A stretch of 64,000 nt of DNA. Source: Trichocoleus sp. Its GTDB lineage: Bacteria; Cyanobacteriota; Cyanobacteriia; Elainellales; Elainellaceae. Made by a program: the position numbers and the translations under genes. Positions 26,906 to 33,412 of this stretch are shown piece after piece (position 1 is the first letter of the stretch; each line of letters starts with the position of its first letter). The DNA lies in the NCBI GenBank assembly GCA_036702865.1, contig DATNQD010000064.1:62001-126000 (forward strand). Reading direction: 5' to 3'. The notes below the pieces were generated by a model. It made no database searches and was not told the DNA's origin. It worked only from the letters and a program-made list of their open reading frames with translations.

Positions 26906-28078
26906 ATGAAAGAATCACGAGAGGCTAAAGTTACCCCAAAAATTGCCTTACAGGGAGCAGATGTTTTGACTCCGCACGGATGGTTGCGGGACGCGACTGT
27001 ACTGGTAGAGGACGGCAAGTTTACCCAAATTGACCAAACCTTAAAACCGAGTGGGTTTGTCTCGATCGACGTCACAGGACTGCAACTGCTGCCTGGAATT
27101 GTTGATGTTCACGGGGACGCATTTGAGCGGATGATTTGCCCTCGCCCCGGTGTTACGTTTCCAATCGAAATGGCAATTTTGGAGAACGATCGCGCTCTAC
27201 TTGCCAACGGCATTACTACTTTCTATTATTCAATTACAGATTCGTTTGAACCCGGTTTACGGAGCCGGAACACAGCAAGGCAAATCCTTCAAGCGGTTCG
27301 GGATACCACTGAGCTGCAAGCAAACAGCTACATTCATATTCGTCATGAACAAGCCAATACAGCAAGTTATGATGAATTGTGTGACTGGTTAAATACGGGA
27401 AAGATACAGCTTCTCTCTCTCAATAATCATTTGCCACCATCTACAGACGACGAAACGCTTGCTCGTTACACAAAGGGGCTACAGCAACGCATTAAGCTAT
27501 CCCATCCTGAAATTCGTGCCTTGATTGAGACAGCGCTCGATCGCCAGGAGGAAGGACTCCAGCAGATTGCACAACTTGTGAATCAGGCACACCAGAAGAG
27601 CATCCCCGTTGCCTCCCATGATGATGAATCCGAGGAAATGGTGCAAATCAGCGCAAATCGGGGAGTTTCGATTGCAGAATTTCCAGCCTCGATCGACCTG
27701 GCAGCCCAGTCTCAAGCCTATGGCGCATCGGTGTTGATGGGTGCGCCGAATTTAGTGCGAGGTGGCTCCCATGTGGGCTATATGAGCGTTGCGGATGCAG
27801 CCCAGGCAGGTGTTCTAGACTGTCTCTGCTCCGACTATCACTATCCTTCGCTATTCCATGCACCGTTCAAGCTGGCACAGATGGGCTTGTTATCTTTTGA
27901 GGAAGCCTGGAAATTAGTCTCAACGCATCCGGCTCAGGCAGCTCGAATTGGCGATCGAAAAGGGGCAATTCTGCCAGGATTCGATGCTGATTTTCTGCTG
28001 ATTAAACCTGAAAATTCTCTATCCTCTGCGATCGTTTCTGTTTATATTCAGGGACAGGAAGTTACCTGCTATCGCTGA
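26906..28078 (+). CDS. phnM: Second PhnM-like amidohydrolase
   Basis: 390 residues, starting eight bases after the first phnM stop, so it is in the same transcript. It keeps the fold (LLPGIVDVHGDAFERMICPRP, IPVASHDDESEEM, VLMGAPNLVRGGSHVG, CSDYHYPSLFHAPF), but the first metal motif is HGDAFE rather than HTDNLE and a longer insert occurs around residues 95-160. It is clearly a diverged paralogue, not a tandem copy. It may act on a different phosphonate-ribose intermediate, or have replaced another step; that is inference. The last bases lie 17 bp from an IS element. Confidence 0.88.
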   Translation: MKESREAKVTPKIALQGADVLTPHGWLRDATVLVEDGKFTQIDQTLKPSGFVSIDVTGLQLLPGIVDVHGDAFERMICPRPGVTFPIEMAILENDRALLANGITTFYYSITDSFEPGLRSRNTARQILQAVRDTTELQANSYIHIRHEQANTASYDELCDWLNTGKIQLLSLNNHLPPSTDDETLARYTKGLQQRIKLSHPEIRALIETALDRQEEGLQQIAQLVNQAHQKSIPVASHDDESEEMVQISANRGVSIAEFPASIDLAAQSQAYGASVLMGAPNLVRGGSHVGYMSVADAAQAGVLDCLCSDYHYPSLFHAPFKLAQMGLLSFEEAWKLVSTHPAQAARIGDRKGAILPGFDADFLLIKPENSLSSAIVSVYIQGQEVTCYR

Positions 28079-28094
28079 GTATGATAGCTAAATT

Positions 28095-28112
28095 GCTAAG
28101 TACAGGACAAAA
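28095..28112 (+). repeat. Left terminal inverted repeat of the IS
   Basis: 18 bp, perfectly complementary to 29224-29241. The transposase stop codon (TAG on the minus strand, 28096-28098) lies inside it. Confidence 0.9.
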
Positions 28113-29193
28113 ATTGTAGAACATGCAAAAAATCATCCATTCTCTGTTCTAAGTTGAGCACGATATTTTGAAGATAATCGAGACCATATCGAAAGAGACT
28201 CTTGGCTCTGCGACCATGCTTTTTGATGCTCAACGGCTTGAGCTGATGTAACCACTCACCTGTAAGAAAGACCCAGCACAAAGCCAGTGAGAGGAGAGCA
28301 ATCAGCTTACTGAGTCGTTCAACATCGGTTAAGTGAGTGGATTCCAAGCAAAATCCACGCGTTTTGAAAATGCCGAATAACGTTTCAATCCCCCAGCGCT
28401 TGGCATAGTCAGTGACGGCAGATTGAGGCGCTTTTTGAGTGGCAACGACGAGCAAGGAACGATCTTCTAGGCGCAAAGCCGCGATGTAAACCCAGTGCCC
28501 CCACAGGCGGCGTTTGTTCCGCAACACTTTGTGCTGTCCCGGTTGTAAATCCTGAAACACCACACTCACCTTGAGTGATTTAGTTCCCTGAGTGAGCAGG
28601 TGATTTTCACGAATGCGAATGCGAAACGGTGTGCAAGGGGCTTGCAGCAGATAGCTCAACCAGTCTTTGCCCACGAACTCCCGGTCGGTTGTCAGACAAG
28701 CAAGCTCTCGCTCTCCAAACCGCTCTAGGAATTGGTTGAATAGGGCTATGCGCTCATCGCTGTTAGAATTGCCGCGTTTATCGAGCAAGCACCAAACCAC
28801 CGGAAAGGCGACCCCCTCATGCACCACCCCTAGCATCAGAATATTGAAGACACACGCTCCGAATTGCCATTCCGTGCGGTCCATGGAGAGCACCCAAGGT
28901 TCTGGAATTGCCATCAACCCCATCACTGCCTGAGCAATCTCAGCATAATCGAGCTCATAGTTGCGGAAGAATCGCTGCAGACGCTTGTAGTGTGAATCCG
29001 TTTGAGCCTTGCCACTGAAAGCAATGGCTAACTCAGCAAAGTTAATTGTTCTCACTCGCAGCAAAGCAATGAGAAAAGCAGCCAGAAAACTTAGTCTTGC
29101 TCCATGCCAAGCAAGATGGGGCCGCAGAACCTCTCGAAGTCGAGTAACCTGATTCATAGGGGTTTCATGCTTAAAGAATGTGGTAATTCTCAT
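28096..29193 (-). CDS. IS4-family transposase
   Basis: 365 residues from the ATG at 29193; a shorter start at 29157 (MNQVTRLREVLRPHLAWHGA) is equally possible. The DDE catalytic triad is visible: the first Asp in VLSMDRTEWQFG, the second in LTTDREFVGKDWL and the Glu in the IS4 signature YAKRWGIETLFGIFKTRGF (Y-2-R-3-E-6-K). All key residues are intact, so it may be active. A 10-bp inverted repeat (GGGTTTCATG at 29160-29169 and 29191-29200) covers the first ATG and could form an mRNA hairpin that limits translation when transcribed from outside. Confidence 0.92.
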   Translation of the reverse strand: MRITTFFKHETPMNQVTRLREVLRPHLAWHGARLSFLAAFLIALLRVRTINFAELAIAFSGKAQTDSHYKRLQRFFRNYELDYAEIAQAVMGLMAIPEPWVLSMDRTEWQFGACVFNILMLGVVHEGVAFPVVWCLLDKRGNSNSDERIALFNQFLERFGERELACLTTDREFVGKDWLSYLLQAPCTPFRIRIRENHLLTQGTKSLKVSVVFQDLQPGQHKVLRNKRRLWGHWVYIAALRLEDRSLLVVATQKAPQSAVTDYAKRWGIETLFGIFKTRGFCLESTHLTDVERLSKLIALLSLALCWVFLTGEWLHQLKPLSIKKHGRRAKSLFRYGLDYLQNIVLNLEQRMDDFLHVLQFLSCT

Positions 29194-29211
29194 GAAACCC
29201 TTTTCTCTTCT

Positions 29212-29907
29212 TCACCTGCAAGCTTTTGTCCTGTACTTAGCCCCATCACTATAGAGAGCAGGTATAGAATATCTCAGCAGATCTAAGGAAAGCTCAGTTT
29301 CTTGTTCTGCTAGTTCTCTTGCTCTATTAGGTTCTGCAACAACTCGATAAATAGCACAAACCTGCCCAGAAAATTCTTTCTCTAAAGTCTTATTATTTTC
29401 TTCAATAAATAATTCTTGCTCTTCGGGTGAGTATTTAGTCGTTCTTATTATTGCTTGTGTTGCCTCTAAAATTTCACTTAAATTGGAACATGTTAATTTT
29501 TTAAACTGGATTCTACCTAAAATGAAATCTTCAACGCCATGCAATGATATTCCGCCAAGTGGAATATAAACTTTTTGCTCAATTGAGTATGATTCGACTT
29601 CATTACAAATCTGAGTAAAATCTTGGGTAGCTTTGTTAATTCCATGCTCAATGATATTAAAAATTGCATCTTGAAGTACTTTATCAACATATTTCTCTGA
29701 AAACTTAGCACCCCATTTATCTTTGATTAGGAGTTCTTTCAATAAGTTGTTATAACTATCAAAGTTCTCTCCGACAAGACAAAATTCTAATTCGTCTCTC
29801 GCAAAAGAGCGCCAATTGACTGAGTAATCTTTGGAAAAAGAGGCAGGTGCACTATCAACAATTCTAGAGAGCTGATTCAGAATTGAGCTCTTTCTTCTTT
29901 CATGCAT
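29212..29907 (-). CDS. Hypothetical protein truncated by the IS element
   Basis: 231 residues from the ATG at 29907; an in-frame GTG at 29931 is the alternative. The last nine residues (AKYRTKACR) are encoded by the IS inverted repeat and the adjacent IS bases, so the native C-terminus is gone. The remaining part is soluble and mixed alpha/beta (IPLGGISLHGVEDFILGRIQF, then CAIYRVVAEPNRARELAEQE near the end). This resembles the N-terminal half of larger accessory proteins that often end in a HEPN-like helical domain; that is a recollection, not proven. It is AT-rich and in the acquired island. Confidence 0.72.
   Translation of the reverse strand: MHERRKSSILNQLSRIVDSAPASFSKDYSVNWRSFARDELEFCLVGENFDSYNNLLKELLIKDKWGAKFSEKYVDKVLQDAIFNIIEHGINKATQDFTQICNEVESYSIEQKVYIPLGGISLHGVEDFILGRIQFKKLTCSNLSEILEATQAIIRTTKYSPEEQELFIEENNKTLEKEFSGQVCAIYRVVAEPNRARELAEQETELSLDLLRYSIPALYSDGAKYRTKACR
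29224..29241 (-). repeat. Right terminal inverted repeat of the IS
   Basis: 18 bp, the exact reverse complement of 28095-28112. It lies in frame inside the truncated gene and provides its last codons together with 29215-29223. Confidence 0.9.
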
Positions 29908-29931
29908 AATCTCATTACCCTCTAACTCCAC

Positions 29932-30429
29932 AATCCGTGAGGCATTTTTTACTTATAGTTAGATACAAACGGGTGTGAGCTTCACCCCAGCCCTTTCAAG
30001 TTGTTAAATCCAGGTTAGAGAATAGCGCTTAAACCGCGAGTTCTCGTTCTGAATTCTCAACATTTCGTAAAAGGGAATTAGTTTTCCCGATTGTGGCTGT
30101 AAACCAAAACGGTCAAACTTAGTATCCTCGTTCGCCACCTTGATAGGTCTAGGGCTTCCCTTCCACATAGGATACAGCCTCTATACCTTATTTTTCACTT
30201 AATCAGTTTGGAAAAAGCTTTAATGGAAATTGAAGCTTTTTCAGATTGTAAAGAATTAGTAAAGATCTCGTGAAACCTCCTGATTAATCATCCTCCTTAC
30301 TCTGATGAGTTCTTAGAATTAACCTAGATGGATGAATGTGACGTACATGATAAAAATACATTAGGTGGGGATAGGTAGGGACTAAGCTAATAGAAACACG
30401 ATCTCATTAACTATACAGAGAGTACGTTT
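29932..30429 (+). other. Intergenic region in the accessory island
   Basis: About 500 AT-rich bases upstream of the GQAGRDL gene pair. It has a small hairpin (GGGTG with CACCC near 29974) and GTATCC/GGATAC inverted hexamers near 30121 and 30169. No gene, RNA or convincing promoter was recognised. Confidence 0.4.
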
Positions 30430-30861
30430 ATGTCGGAAGAAAAGCTTAACCAGTCGATGAGTTTCAGTGGTGGTCAACTTTCAGGGGTTCAAGCTGGACA
30501 GGCAGGTCGTGACCTTTCTCAGAACCAGCAGTTTAATCAAGCTCAAGTTGAAAAACAGCTATCATCTGACGATGTCATTGAATTAATTGAACAAATTGAA
30601 ACTTTATTCAAGGGTTCAGATCTAACCAATAGCCAAAAAGAAAAGGCTGTTCAGCATTTAGAGATAGCCAAGGCAGAAGCTACGGAAACACAGCCCGATA
30701 AAGATTTTGCCCTCAAAAGCTTACAGCGGGCAACAAGAATCCTCAAAAATGTAGACGAAACTGCAACAGTAGGACAGAATTTATGGCAAAAATTGGAGCC
30801 AATTGCGAAAAAACTGGCTCCCTGGTTTGGAGTAGCAGCAAAAACACTTCTGGGCATGTGA
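30430..30861 (+). CDS. Accessory protein with N-terminal GQAGRDL motif and C-terminal hydrophobic helix
   Basis: 143 residues. The first 35 are low in charge and glycine-rich (SFSGGQLSGVQAGQAGRDLS), a pattern that can form a short beta-solenoid. A helical part follows (DDVIELIEQIETLFKGSDL, then QHLEIAKAEATET). The tail LWQKLEPIAKKLAPWFGVAA is an amphipathic or membrane-seeking helix. The GQAGRDL-x-Q motif recurs in the next gene, 11 bases downstream, so the pair probably works together. Comparable Gly/Asn-rich N-terminal modules occur on proteins encoded near NTPase conflict systems; that link is inferred. No enzyme motif is seen. Confidence 0.7.
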   Translation: MSEEKLNQSMSFSGGQLSGVQAGQAGRDLSQNQQFNQAQVEKQLSSDDVIELIEQIETLFKGSDLTNSQKEKAVQHLEIAKAEATETQPDKDFALKSLQRATRILKNVDETATVGQNLWQKLEPIAKKLAPWFGVAAKTLLGM

Positions 30862-30872
30862 CCTAATGAGGT

Positions 30873-31487
30873 ATGAGCCAGCAATCCTCATTTGAGCCAG
30901 ATCAAACCCTCAATATCAGTAGTGCTTCTATCAAAAATAGCCAGATTGGGCAAGCGGGGCGTGATTTAACTCAAATTAATATTGTTCTAAATAGCATTGC
31001 AGAATTGGGACAATTAGCTTCAGAATCTACTTCACCTCTAATACGGGAAATCTTCGGTCGAGTTCTAGAACAGACCAATTACTTTTTAGAGAGAATCAAA
31101 GCTCTTAGGCAAGCAGAGCAATGGTTGACCAATAAGGATTTTAGATTGAATTTAGCATTCGATATTGCTGGTACTGTACTAAACAGTATGTCCTTTAGCA
31201 CTTATCCAACTCCTGAAGTGGAAAGGGAAGCTAAAGCTGAATTCGTCTACAACTTATACGATTGCCTCTGCTGGCTTCTCGAAGCATTCCAGAGTGGCAT
31301 AGCTAAGGAATTTGAATACGATTTCAAGCTCGCGCTGAGCAAGTACCCTTTAGAACTCTATATCCATGCACTGCGCACACTTAAGCGTAGGGCTAAGAAG
31401 GATTTAGGCAATAAAGTTGTTAGCAACATAGTTAGTGAGTATGTTGATATGTTGATGGAACAAGTAAAGAATATTTTTAGAACATAA
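30873..31487 (+). CDS. Accessory helical protein with N-terminal GQAGRDL motif
   Basis: 204 residues. The N-terminus (LNISSASIKNSQIGQAGRDL, then TQINIVLN) repeats the motif of the preceding protein. The rest is a charged helical bundle without membrane segments or recognisable catalytic residues (EQTNYFLERIKALRQAEQ; LYIHALRTLKRRAKKDLG). It sits 11 bases after the upstream gene and is almost surely cotranscribed. The shared motif may be the point of contact between the two proteins or with a third partner. The family is not named. Confidence 0.7.
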   Translation: MSQQSSFEPDQTLNISSASIKNSQIGQAGRDLTQINIVLNSIAELGQLASESTSPLIREIFGRVLEQTNYFLERIKALRQAEQWLTNKDFRLNLAFDIAGTVLNSMSFSTYPTPEVEREAKAEFVYNLYDCLCWLLEAFQSGIAKEFEYDFKLALSKYPLELYIHALRTLKRRAKKDLGNKVVSNIVSEYVDMLMEQVKNIFRT

Positions 31488-31517
31488 AAACTTGAAAGGC
31501 AAGCTAAAAGTCTCTTC

Positions 31518-31829
31518 CTATCTTCTAGGATTTCTTCGGCAATATCCAGGCTTTCCATTCTTTAACAAGCGACTAACCCAATGACGTCCTGGTCCACAAC
31601 TGGGTATTTCTGTCTCTTGCAACCTTGATATAAAAAGGTTTTTGATATCTCCAGTCCTTTGCTGAGGGCGGAAGTATTTCTCTTGATCACGGTAAGCTTC
31701 AAGAAAAGCTATTGCTCTGTTCAAGTTCTTTACACATTCACTAATCTGTGAGCTTGTGTGGCCATTTAAGCCTGATCGAATTTCCTTTAATGCTTTGATA
31801 AAACGAGTTATATCGTCTTCTAGATGCAT
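31518..31829 (-). CDS. Small hypothetical protein
   Basis: 103 residues, convergent with the gene pair. The N-terminal 60 residues are helical (MHLEDDITRFIKALKEIRSG, SECVKNLNRAIAFLEAYRDQ). The basic C-terminus (CGPGRHWVSRLLKNGKPGYC, then RRNPRR) could bind nucleic acid. No ribosome binding site is evident and no family is recognised. The composition is protein-like and consistent with an island gene. Confidence 0.5.
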   Translation of the reverse strand: MHLEDDITRFIKALKEIRSGLNGHTSSQISECVKNLNRAIAFLEAYRDQEKYFRPQQRTGDIKNLFISRLQETEIPSCGPGRHWVSRLLKNGKPGYCRRNPRR

Positions 31830-32014
31830 CTAACAAGTTTGAGATGGGGTACACTTATTTCTTCAAAACTTGAAATACGCATCAGGATGTCTAGAAAATA
31901 AAGTTTTCCTATGGATTTTTAATGAAGAATTTGTGTATAAGTGGCTATGAGCAATCACCTACTTATTCAGAAGCCCTCAGCCAGATCCCTAGGAGCCAAT
32001 AGCGGCAAAAGTTC

Positions 32015-32275
32015 CTAGCTCTCGTGGTTATTCTTGCCTTTAAAGCCACAGTAGCTTGCAAACAGATCAGCAATTGAAATTTCCAGCGATATAGAAATCT
32101 TTTCGATATTTTCTAAAGCGGGGTTGATTTTCCCCCGTTCAAGATTAGCAATATAGCTACGATGAACTCCTGCTCGCTCAGCTAGAACTTCCTGTGTGAG
32201 GTCAAGCTCTCGTCGTCGTCGTCGCACAGCTTGCCCAAAGCGTTGTTTAATGTTGAGTTCTTCATTTTGGATCAC
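32015..32275 (-). CDS. XRE-family helix-turn-helix regulator
   Basis: 86 residues from a GTG at 32275 (VIQNEELNIKQRFGQAV). The frame stays open to an ATG at 32353, but that extension runs through a 14-bp direct repeat that looks like promoter DNA and codes for an odd Cys/Tyr-rich peptide, so the later start is preferred. The Cro/CI fold is textbook: RRRRELDLTQEVLAERAGVH is followed by RSYIANLERGKINPALENIE and ISLEISIADLF. It probably represses its own and the divergent promoter. It lies between two groups of accessory genes. Confidence 0.85.
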   Translation of the reverse strand: MIQNEELNIKQRFGQAVRRRRRELDLTQEVLAERAGVHRSYIANLERGKINPALENIEKISISLEISIADLFASYCGFKGKNNHES

Positions 32276-32314
32276 TACACAATCGTCAGAAAGTGCAGTG
32301 TTTTTGTCTATACA

Positions 32315-32349
32315 ATATAAATAACATTTCGTGCTATATAAATAACATT
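32315..32349 (+). promoter_or_regulatory. 14-bp direct repeat, probable operator in a divergent promoter
   Basis: ATATAAATAACATT occurs perfectly at 32315-32328 and 32336-32349, exactly 21 bp apart, that is two helical turns. It lies between the XRE regulator (minus) and the plus-strand gene at 32374. Same-face spacing suggests cooperative binding by the adjacent regulator; this is inference. Confidence 0.5.
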
Positions 32350-32373
32350 GCAACCATAGTCTTTGGTGCTGCC

Positions 32374-32661
32374 ATGTTTGAGCCGCAATTTCAGCTACCG
32401 CCTTTTACTCCACCAGCGTCACTTCCAGTAGCTCTGCCGCAACCTAGATTCCAGATTGGCGAACGAGTCCGGTGGCAAGCTGTTCCCAGTCCTGATTTTG
32501 GGCGTGTGGTGGGAGTCATCTACACAGGAGAGGCTACCCATCAAGCTTCCGGCTTGCATTACCTCATTCTGCTCGATGAGCAAAGTCCTTCTCATTCCAT
32601 TTGCATCCATGACTTTGCCCTTGAAGAAGATATCGAGCATTTTGAACAGGAGCAGAGATGA
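32374..32661 (+). CDS. Small hypothetical protein
   Basis: 95 residues from the ATG at 32374 (MFEPQFQLPPFTPPASLP); the frame extends upstream without support. After a proline-rich leader, the segment PRFQIGERVRWQAVPSPDFG and VVGVIYTGEATHQASG looks like a small SH3-like or barrel fold. It ends in an acidic tail (EEDIEHFEQEQR). It overlaps the next gene by four bases (ATGA), so the two are translationally coupled. The function is unknown. The promoter is probably under the XRE regulator. Confidence 0.68.
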   Translation: MFEPQFQLPPFTPPASLPVALPQPRFQIGERVRWQAVPSPDFGRVVGVIYTGEATHQASGLHYLILLDEQSPSHSICIHDFALEEDIEHFEQEQR

Positions 32662-32930
32662 CTGAAGCCCAAAGACAACGGGTACTGGCACTACACAGCC
32701 AAATGGTAATGTCCCCTGAAACCTTTTGCTACCGCTGGGGAGTTGGATATGACACCCTTGCTGAAATCTGCTGTGTTTCTAAATCCAGCACTTACCATTG
32801 GCTAGCCGGACAAACGAGCCGTCGAGTTGCAGGCAGACCCTATCAACGAATCCTAGCTGTTGCCGATTTCCTGCTCACAAATGCGGCACAGATGCAGCCC
32901 TTGTTGGAACGTTGGCAGGAGCAGAACTGA
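32658..32930 (+). CDS. Helix-turn-helix protein
   Basis: 90 residues whose ATG overlaps the upstream stop. The centre, RWGVGYDTLAEICCVSKSST followed by YHWLAGQ, fits a helix-turn-helix with a recognition helix near residues 41-50. It ends in a helical tail. It may be a DNA-binding partner of the preceding small protein, perhaps a regulator or a plasmid- or island-borne control factor. The family is not firmly identified. Confidence 0.68.
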   Translation: MTEAQRQRVLALHSQMVMSPETFCYRWGVGYDTLAEICCVSKSSTYHWLAGQTSRRVAGRPYQRILAVADFLLTNAAQMQPLLERWQEQN

Positions 32931-33065
32931 TCTGGTACTTCCTCCCAGTTTTGTCAATCTGACAAAACTTGCTTGCAATCTATAGGAAAAGCTCGTTTGA
33001 TGAGAACAGTTGCACTGATTGGGTGCTTTCATCAAACGCTTATTTTGCGTCAAGGGCTGAAGTCA

Positions 33066-33389
33066 ATGGAGCGGGAAGATAGTTCAGAAGACTTAATGGA
33101 ACAACTAAGGAAAGCGGCAGAGGCAGAAGCAAAGCAGCAATTTTCATGCGATCCAGATAGTCCTAATTGGGTTGCGTCACTGCCAAAGAACAAGACAGTA
33201 GTAGGTACTCTGTCAGAGGTTATCGAAGCAATACAGCAATCTTTTACTCTCAAGCCTGATCAAGTTCGCAAGCGGGCGTTAAAGAAAGGATATGTAGAGG
33301 GTGGCAGTAAGCAATTCCCTGATTGGATTATTCAGTGGAACCCTGAAGTCGTAGAAGTATTCAGGTCTCAATCAGAAATCAATTTCTAG
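33066..33389 (+). CDS. Hypothetical protein whose 3' end is duplicated across the ABC-3C cassette
   Basis: 107 residues from the ATG at 33066 (MEREDSSEDLMEQLRKAAEA); the frame opens at a TTG at 32973, with another ATG at 33000. An acidic helical N-terminus precedes a compact C-terminal part (VVGTLSEVIEAIQQSFTLKP and QVRKRALKKGYVEGGSKQFP) that could be a small DNA-binding or winged fold. Function unknown. The last about 100 bases have a decayed copy at 37227-37331, on the far side of the three-gene cassette. It is convergent with the ATPase gene, 23 bases away. Confidence 0.65.
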   Translation: MEREDSSEDLMEQLRKAAEAEAKQQFSCDPDSPNWVASLPKNKTVVGTLSEVIEAIQQSFTLKPDQVRKRALKKGYVEGGSKQFPDWIIQWNPEVVEVFRSQSEINF

Positions 33390-33412
33390 TTGATGCTCCA
33401 TTTTTATTACAA

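Larger units (their letters stand above)
28095..29241 (-). mobile_element. IS4-family insertion sequence
   Basis: 1147 bp bounded by perfect 18-bp inverted repeats, 28095-28112 (GCTAAGTACAGGACAAAA) and 29224-29241. It contains one transposase gene. No target-site duplication is seen: the flanks read AGCTAAATT on the left and CCCATCACT on the right. The right end sits inside the neighbouring gene, whose other half is missing on the left, which points to an IS-adjacent deletion after insertion. Confidence 0.9.

Noticed and set aside
20908-28078. Phosphonate transporter genes within the phn operon
   Set aside because: PhnK and PhnL are ABC-type ATPases but belong to the C-P lyase complex; no permease or binding protein is present.
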